Position numbers and translations under genes: made by a program. A stretch of DNA of 8,762 bases from Gammaproteobacteria bacterium (GTDB taxonomy: Bacteria > Pseudomonadota > Gammaproteobacteria > UBA9214), in assembly GCA_030632175.1 (NCBI GenBank), contig DAOVVG010000083.1, positions 1 to 8,762 on the forward strand. The letters are read 5' to 3'. Under the pieces are notes generated by a model. It ran no database searches, was not told where the DNA came from, and saw only the letters and a list, made by a program, of their open reading frames with translations. Numbering within the stretch: position 1 is the first letter of the stretch; every line of letters starts with the position of its first letter. Positions 6,099 through 8,762 of this stretch are shown here, in pieces.

Positions 6099-6452
6099 TC
6101 ACAGGATATCCAGTATTTTTTCCGGTGGCCTGCCGATGGTTGCCTTGCCGTTTTTTACAACCACCGGGCGTTCTATCACCCGCGGGTATTCGATCATGGC
6201 CTGGATTAGTTCAGCCCGTGACAGCCCGGGGTTATCCAGCCCGGCTTCGGCGTATTCCTTTTCATGTTTGCGCATCAGCTCACGTGGTTCCAGGCCGAGC
6301 ATGTCGAGGATGGATTCCAGTGTGGCAACATCCGGTGGTGTATTGAGGTATTCAATCACCTCGGCCTGCTGTCCTTGCTGGTCGATTAATTCAAGACTCA
6401 AGCGGCACTTGCTGCATTTCGGGTTGAAGTAAATGGTTACCTTGTCTGTCAT
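6099..6452 (-). CDS. ArsC/Spx-fold reductase, annotated family arsenate reductase (glutaredoxin-dependent)
   Basis: The 117-aa product has the thioredoxin-like ArsC fold: VTIYFNPKCSKCR (5-17) places Cys13 at the position of the catalytic Cys12 of E. coli plasmid ArsC. Arg61, Arg95 and Arg108 fall at the places of its substrate-binding Arg60, Arg94 and Arg107 (offset of one, recalled). ERPVVV and IGRPPE are typical. A second cysteine, Cys16, makes a CxxC pair like that of Spx regulators, whereas ArsC has a single catalytic cysteine there. It is shorter than E. coli ArsC (about 141 aa) and closer to YfgD-like proteins, many of which have no proven arsenate activity. No arsR, arsB or acr3 is nearby, so a general thiol reductase role is equally possible. 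It starts 10 nt after the fumarase stop, with a weak GAGA at ribosome-binding distance, so the two are likely co-transcribed. Confidence 0.85.
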   Translation of the reverse strand: MTDKVTIYFNPKCSKCRLSLELIDQQGQQAEVIEYLNTPPDVATLESILDMLGLEPRELMRKHEKEYAEAGLDNPGLSRAELIQAMIEYPRVIERPVVVKNGKATIGRPPEKILDIL

Positions 6453-6462
6453 GGTATTTGTC

Positions 6463-7989
6463 TCAGTGTTTTTTAACTATTGGTATGTCAGCTATGCGCG
6501 TTTTCCATTCCCTTGGTCCGCTTTCATGAATGGAATTGCCCTGTGTATCAACGGCGACGGTTACCGGCATGTCCTCAACTTCAAATTCATACACGGCCTC
6601 CATGCCTAGCTCCGGAAACGCCACCACGCGTGCGCTGCGGATCGCTTTTGAGACCAGGTAGGCGGCGCCACCGGTGGCAATCAGGTAGACAGCCTTGTGC
6701 CGGGCAATGGACTCTATGGCCTCCGGGCCACGTTCTGCCTTGCCAATCATGCCGAGCAGACCGGTTTTTTCAAGCAGCTCGTCGGTGAACTTGTCCATGC
6801 GTGTGGCAGTGGTCGGGCCGGCAGGTCCGACCACTTCATCGCCAACCGGGTCTACCGGGCCAACGTAGTAAATGAAGCGTCCCCTGAAATCCAGTCCGTT
6901 GGGTAACGGTTCGCCGCGTTCGAGATAGTCAATAATGCATTTGTGCGCTGCATCGCGCCCGGTAAGTATTTTGCCGCTGATGAGCAGGGTATCGCCGGGC
7001 TGCCAGTCCAGCTCGATGGCCGGATCAATATCATCCAGCTGTATCCGGCGGGTGTTGGCGCTGGTCTCGCGAGTGATCTCCGGCCAGTCATCCAGACGCG
7101 GAGGTACCAGCTCAGCCGGGCCGCTGCCATCGAGGGTGAAATGCACATGTCGGGTCGCGGCACAGTTGGGAATCAGTGCGACCGGCTTGGAGGCCGCGTG
7201 GGTCGGATAATCCCTGATCTTTATGTCCAGCACGGTCGTTAGTCCGCCGAGTCCCTGTGCGCCGATGCCCAGCGCATTTACTTTTTCAAACAGTTCGAGA
7301 CGCAGTTCTTCCAGCCTGTTTTGTGGCAAGCGTGCCTGCAGTTCATGTATGTCGACAGGCTCAAGGATTGCCTCCTTGGCCAGTAACATGGCTTTTTCCG
7401 CAGTGCCGCCAATACCGATGCCGAGGATGCCGGGCGGGCACCAGCCGGCACCCATGGTGGGGACCTGTTGCAGCACCCACTCGACAATATCATCGCTCGG
7501 GTTGAGGATGGCGAAACGTGACTTGTTTTCCGAACCACCCCCCTTGGCAGCCACGGTGATCTCTACCTTGTTGCCGGGGACAATGTCCTTGTGAATCACG
7601 GCGGGGGTGTTGTCACCGGTATTGCGACGTTCGCCGGCCGGATCACTGACTATGGAGCCGCGCAGCGGATTGTCAGCATCCATATAAGCGCGCCGTACCG
7701 CTGCATTGATCATGTCATCAATACTGCTGTCCGAGTCCCAGCGTACCTCCATGCCAACTTTCAGGAAGACATTCACAATGCCGGTGTCCTGGCAGATGGG
7801 GCGATGTCCCTCGGCGCACATGCGTGAATTAATCAGTATTTGCGCCATGGCATCTTTTGCTGCCGGGGATTCCTCGCGCTGGTAGGCGTCGTGCAGGGCC
7901 TTGATGAAATCACGCGGGTGATAAAAGGAAATGTACTGCAGTGCGTCGCAGATACTGGTAATGAAATCGTCTTTGGTAATGATGCTCAT
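6463..7989 (-). CDS. Class I fumarate hydratase (4Fe-4S)
   Basis: Class I fumarases interconvert fumarate and malate in the TCA cycle using an oxygen-sensitive 4Fe-4S cluster. The 508-aa single chain fuses the alpha part (about 1-290) and beta part (about 310-508) that are separate subunits in some relatives. Cluster cysteines are visible as Cys66 in CQDTG, Cys184 in WCPPG and Cys276 in NCAATRH. Further signatures are AAKGGGSENKS (147-157), GIGIGG (190-195), GRDAAHK (344-350), GPTTATRMD (391-399) and ATGGAA (438-443). The beta domain makes it a complete fumarase. Tartrate dehydratase is related but normally split into two polypeptides. FumA and FumB are about 548 aa; this shorter form is common in other Gammaproteobacteria. 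The start ATG at 7989 has AAGG 5 nt upstream. Isozyme naming (fumA/fumB) cannot be decided, so no symbol is given. Confidence 0.95.
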   Translation of the reverse strand: MSIITKDDFITSICDALQYISFYHPRDFIKALHDAYQREESPAAKDAMAQILINSRMCAEGHRPICQDTGIVNVFLKVGMEVRWDSDSSIDDMINAAVRRAYMDADNPLRGSIVSDPAGERRNTGDNTPAVIHKDIVPGNKVEITVAAKGGGSENKSRFAILNPSDDIVEWVLQQVPTMGAGWCPPGILGIGIGGTAEKAMLLAKEAILEPVDIHELQARLPQNRLEELRLELFEKVNALGIGAQGLGGLTTVLDIKIRDYPTHAASKPVALIPNCAATRHVHFTLDGSGPAELVPPRLDDWPEITRETSANTRRIQLDDIDPAIELDWQPGDTLLISGKILTGRDAAHKCIIDYLERGEPLPNGLDFRGRFIYYVGPVDPVGDEVVGPAGPTTATRMDKFTDELLEKTGLLGMIGKAERGPEAIESIARHKAVYLIATGGAAYLVSKAIRSARVVAFPELGMEAVYEFEVEDMPVTVAVDTQGNSIHESGPREWKTRIADIPIVKKH

Positions 7990-7994
7990 GCAGA

Positions 7995-7998
7995 CCTT
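7995..7998 (-). promoter_or_regulatory. Ribosome binding site of the fumarase gene
   Basis: AAGG on the minus strand lies 5 nt before the ATG at 7989. It supports this start over internal ones and is one of only two recognisable Shine-Dalgarno sequences in the window. Confidence 0.55.
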
Positions 7999-8031
7999 GT
8001 CAGGGAACCAGTTGTGGTGATGTCAGTCCTA

Positions 8032-8037
8032 ATTGTA
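8032..8037 (-). promoter_or_regulatory. Possible -10 box for the fumarase gene
   Basis: TACAAT on the minus strand matches the -10 consensus at 5 of 6 positions. It would give a leader of about 35 nt that includes the AAGG site. The -35 region at 17-nt spacing (TGCCTC) is poor, so either an activator is needed or this is chance. Confidence 0.25.
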
Positions 8038-8075
8038 GCTGTTCTGCTGCCGTGGAGGCATTCAGGCCACGTCCG

Positions 8076-8104
8076 ACTACACAATTTGCTGAGGAGAGTA
8101 TAAT
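8076..8104 (+). promoter_or_regulatory. Likely sigma70 promoter of the TlpA-like gene
   Basis: A perfect -10 hexamer TATAAT (8099-8104) is preceded at 17-nt spacing by ACTACA (8076-8081), which keeps only the ACA half of the -35 consensus. Transcription would begin near 8111, giving a leader of about 21 nt that contains a strong Shine-Dalgarno. The weak -35 suggests modest or activated expression. Confidence 0.55.
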
Positions 8105-8110
8105 CTCTCC
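8093..8110. promoter_or_regulatory. Palindrome enclosing the -10 box (candidate operator)
   Basis: GGAGAG (8093-8098) and its exact reverse complement CTCTCC (8105-8110) flank TATAAT with no spare bases. A dimeric repressor bound here would block RNA polymerase. Only half of the element would be transcribed, so an RNA hairpin from this promoter is unlikely. The six-base arms could occur by chance. Confidence 0.35.
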
Positions 8111-8118
8111 CAAATCAT

Positions 8119-8125
8119 AAAGGAG
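8119..8125 (+). promoter_or_regulatory. Ribosome binding site of the TlpA-like gene
   Basis: AAAGGAG, a near-ideal Shine-Dalgarno, ends 6 nt before the ATG at 8132 and fixes that start. It is the strongest such site in the window. Confidence 0.85.
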
Positions 8126-8131
8126 TAAATA

Positions 8132-8641
8132 ATGCGTTCATTGATATTTATGCTGACACTGCTGATGACATTGCCGGCGGTGGCAGAAAAGGTTGATTTC
8201 ACCTTAAATGATCTGGATGGCAAACCTGTTTCGCTGTCAGATTTTCGCGGCAAGTGGGTTATCGTCAATTACTGGGCGACCTGGTGCCCACCTTGCCTGG
8301 AAGAGATTCCCGATCTGATTGGGCTCTATGAAGATAACCGCGACAGCATCGTGGTACTTGGCGTTGACTATGAAGAAGCCAACATGGAATACCTGCGGGA
8401 ATTTGTTGAGAGCCACATGATCTCTTATCCGGTTATGCAAATGGATCCCCGGCCAGTGACTGAACTGGGTCCTGTGCTGGGTCTGCCAACTTCCTACATC
8501 ATCTCTCCCGACGGAGAACGCCTGGCACGTCAGGAGGGTCCGGTGACGCGCGAGACGCTTGAGAAATATATTGCGCGTAAACAGCAGGAAGGCATTGGCC
8601 AGACGGGTGTGTTGCAGACGTCAGGCACAGGCACACAATAA
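8132..8641 (+). CDS. TlpA/ResA-like thioredoxin-fold protein, exported
   Basis: The 169-aa protein has a short signal peptide (about 1-18, likely cleavage after AVA) and should act in the periplasm as a thiol:disulfide oxidoreductase. The mature start VDFTLNDLDGKPVSLSDFRGK (21-41) is the classic opening of the AhpC/TSA-Redoxin-TlpA group. The active site is WCPPC (Cys52, Cys55), preceded by VIVNYWAT, and GLPTSYII (117-124) supplies the conserved cis-proline, Pro119. The WCPPC dipeptide is typical of TlpA, ResA and CcmG-type proteins, which keep partner cysteines reduced, for example in cytochrome c or copper-site assembly. No such partner gene is in the window, so the substrate is unknown. 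The last 20 residues are a Gln/Gly/Thr-rich tail outside the fold. It is divergent from the fumarase gene and followed after 22 nt by the acylphosphatase gene. Confidence 0.92.
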   Translation: MRSLIFMLTLLMTLPAVAEKVDFTLNDLDGKPVSLSDFRGKWVIVNYWATWCPPCLEEIPDLIGLYEDNRDSIVVLGVDYEEANMEYLREFVESHMISYPVMQMDPRPVTELGPVLGLPTSYIISPDGERLARQEGPVTRETLEKYIARKQQEGIGQTGVLQTSGTGTQ

Positions 8642-8663
8642 AATTTGCTGCACAGTATCAAGT

Positions 8664-8762
8664 ATGGCCTGTTCCCGCTTTTACGTTTCCGGTCGTGTGC
8701 AAGGCGTTTTCTTCAGGGTAGCAACGCGTGATCGGGCGCGGGCGCTGGGTTTGACAGGAGAA
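8664..8762 (+). CDS. acyP: Acylphosphatase, 5' part, cut by the window edge
   Basis: The 33 visible codons read MACSRFYVSGRVQGVFFR and onward. GRVQGVFFR (residues 10-18) is the acylphosphatase signature; its final arginine, Arg18, binds the acyl phosphate. The catalytic asparagine should lie just beyond the right edge. The enzyme hydrolyses small acyl phosphates such as acetyl phosphate in the cytosol and is normally about 90 aa, so roughly two thirds is missing. Only 22 nt separate it from the TlpA-like stop, with no terminator hairpin, so it is probably in the same transcript. No strong Shine-Dalgarno precedes the ATG. Confidence 0.92.
   Translation, partial: MACSRFYVSGRVQGVFFRVATRDRARALGLTGE

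Noticed and set aside
6099..6452. Part of an arsenic resistance operon
   Set aside because: No arsR, arsB, acr3 or arsH is present in the window; the gene is adjacent to fumarase.
1..8762. Defence island, prophage or integrative element
   Set aside because: All genes belong to housekeeping or conserved families in a recognisable chromosomal neighbourhood; there is no integrase, transposase, tRNA attachment site or abrupt change in coding composition.

Overview
This window looks like ordinary chromosomal, housekeeping DNA from a gammaproteobacterium with moderately high GC. The protein sequences and the gene neighbourhood support this: purM faces away from a rightward operon that contains the replication regulator gene hda, and wrbA and arsC-like genes follow. 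From memory, E. coli keeps a related neighbourhood (purM, upp-uraA, hda, arsC-like yfgD), and pseudomonads place purM, a DUF2066 gene, hda, wrbA and an arsC-like gene close together. A genus cannot be named from the sequence alone. No plasmid, phage or transposase gene, CRISPR array, tRNA or rRNA is visible.

Layout. (1) Positions 1-1050, minus strand: purM, with its 3' end beyond the left edge. (2) 1051-1207: a divergent promoter region. (3) 1208-4806, plus strand: a tight four-gene cluster of a secreted DUF2066 protein, a CDP-alcohol phosphatidyltransferase, Hda and a concentrative nucleoside transporter. The junctions are a stop/start overlap, 28 nt and 11 nt, so this is probably one transcript. 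(4) 4810-5784, minus strand: wrbA followed by a DUF2069 membrane protein gene. It meets the plus-strand operon tail to tail with only 3 nt between stop codons. (5) 5785-6098: a 314-nt intergenic region holding an AT-rich stretch and a palindromic repeat built as an inverted pair of related units. (6) 6099-7989, minus strand: a class I fumarase gene followed by an ArsC/Spx-fold reductase gene. (7) 7990-8131: a second divergent promoter region with a good plus-strand -10 box and Shine-Dalgarno sequence. (8) 8132-8762, plus strand: a secreted TlpA-like thioredoxin and the first 33 codons of acylphosphatase, cut by the right edge.

How the genes relate. The left half joins purine synthesis (PurM) and nucleoside uptake (CNT transporter) with control of replication initiation (Hda) and a step of anionic phospholipid synthesis. 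Anionic phospholipids and Hda both act on DnaA in E. coli, so the pairing is suggestive but unproven. The right half is redox themed: an FMN quinone reductase, an oxygen-sensitive Fe-S fumarase, a CxxC ArsC-like protein and a periplasmic thioredoxin. I found no convincing new multi-gene system. The items most worth a second look are the repeat element at 5901-6026, the palindrome wrapped around the -10 box at 8093-8110, and the two uncharacterised families (DUF2066, DUF2069).
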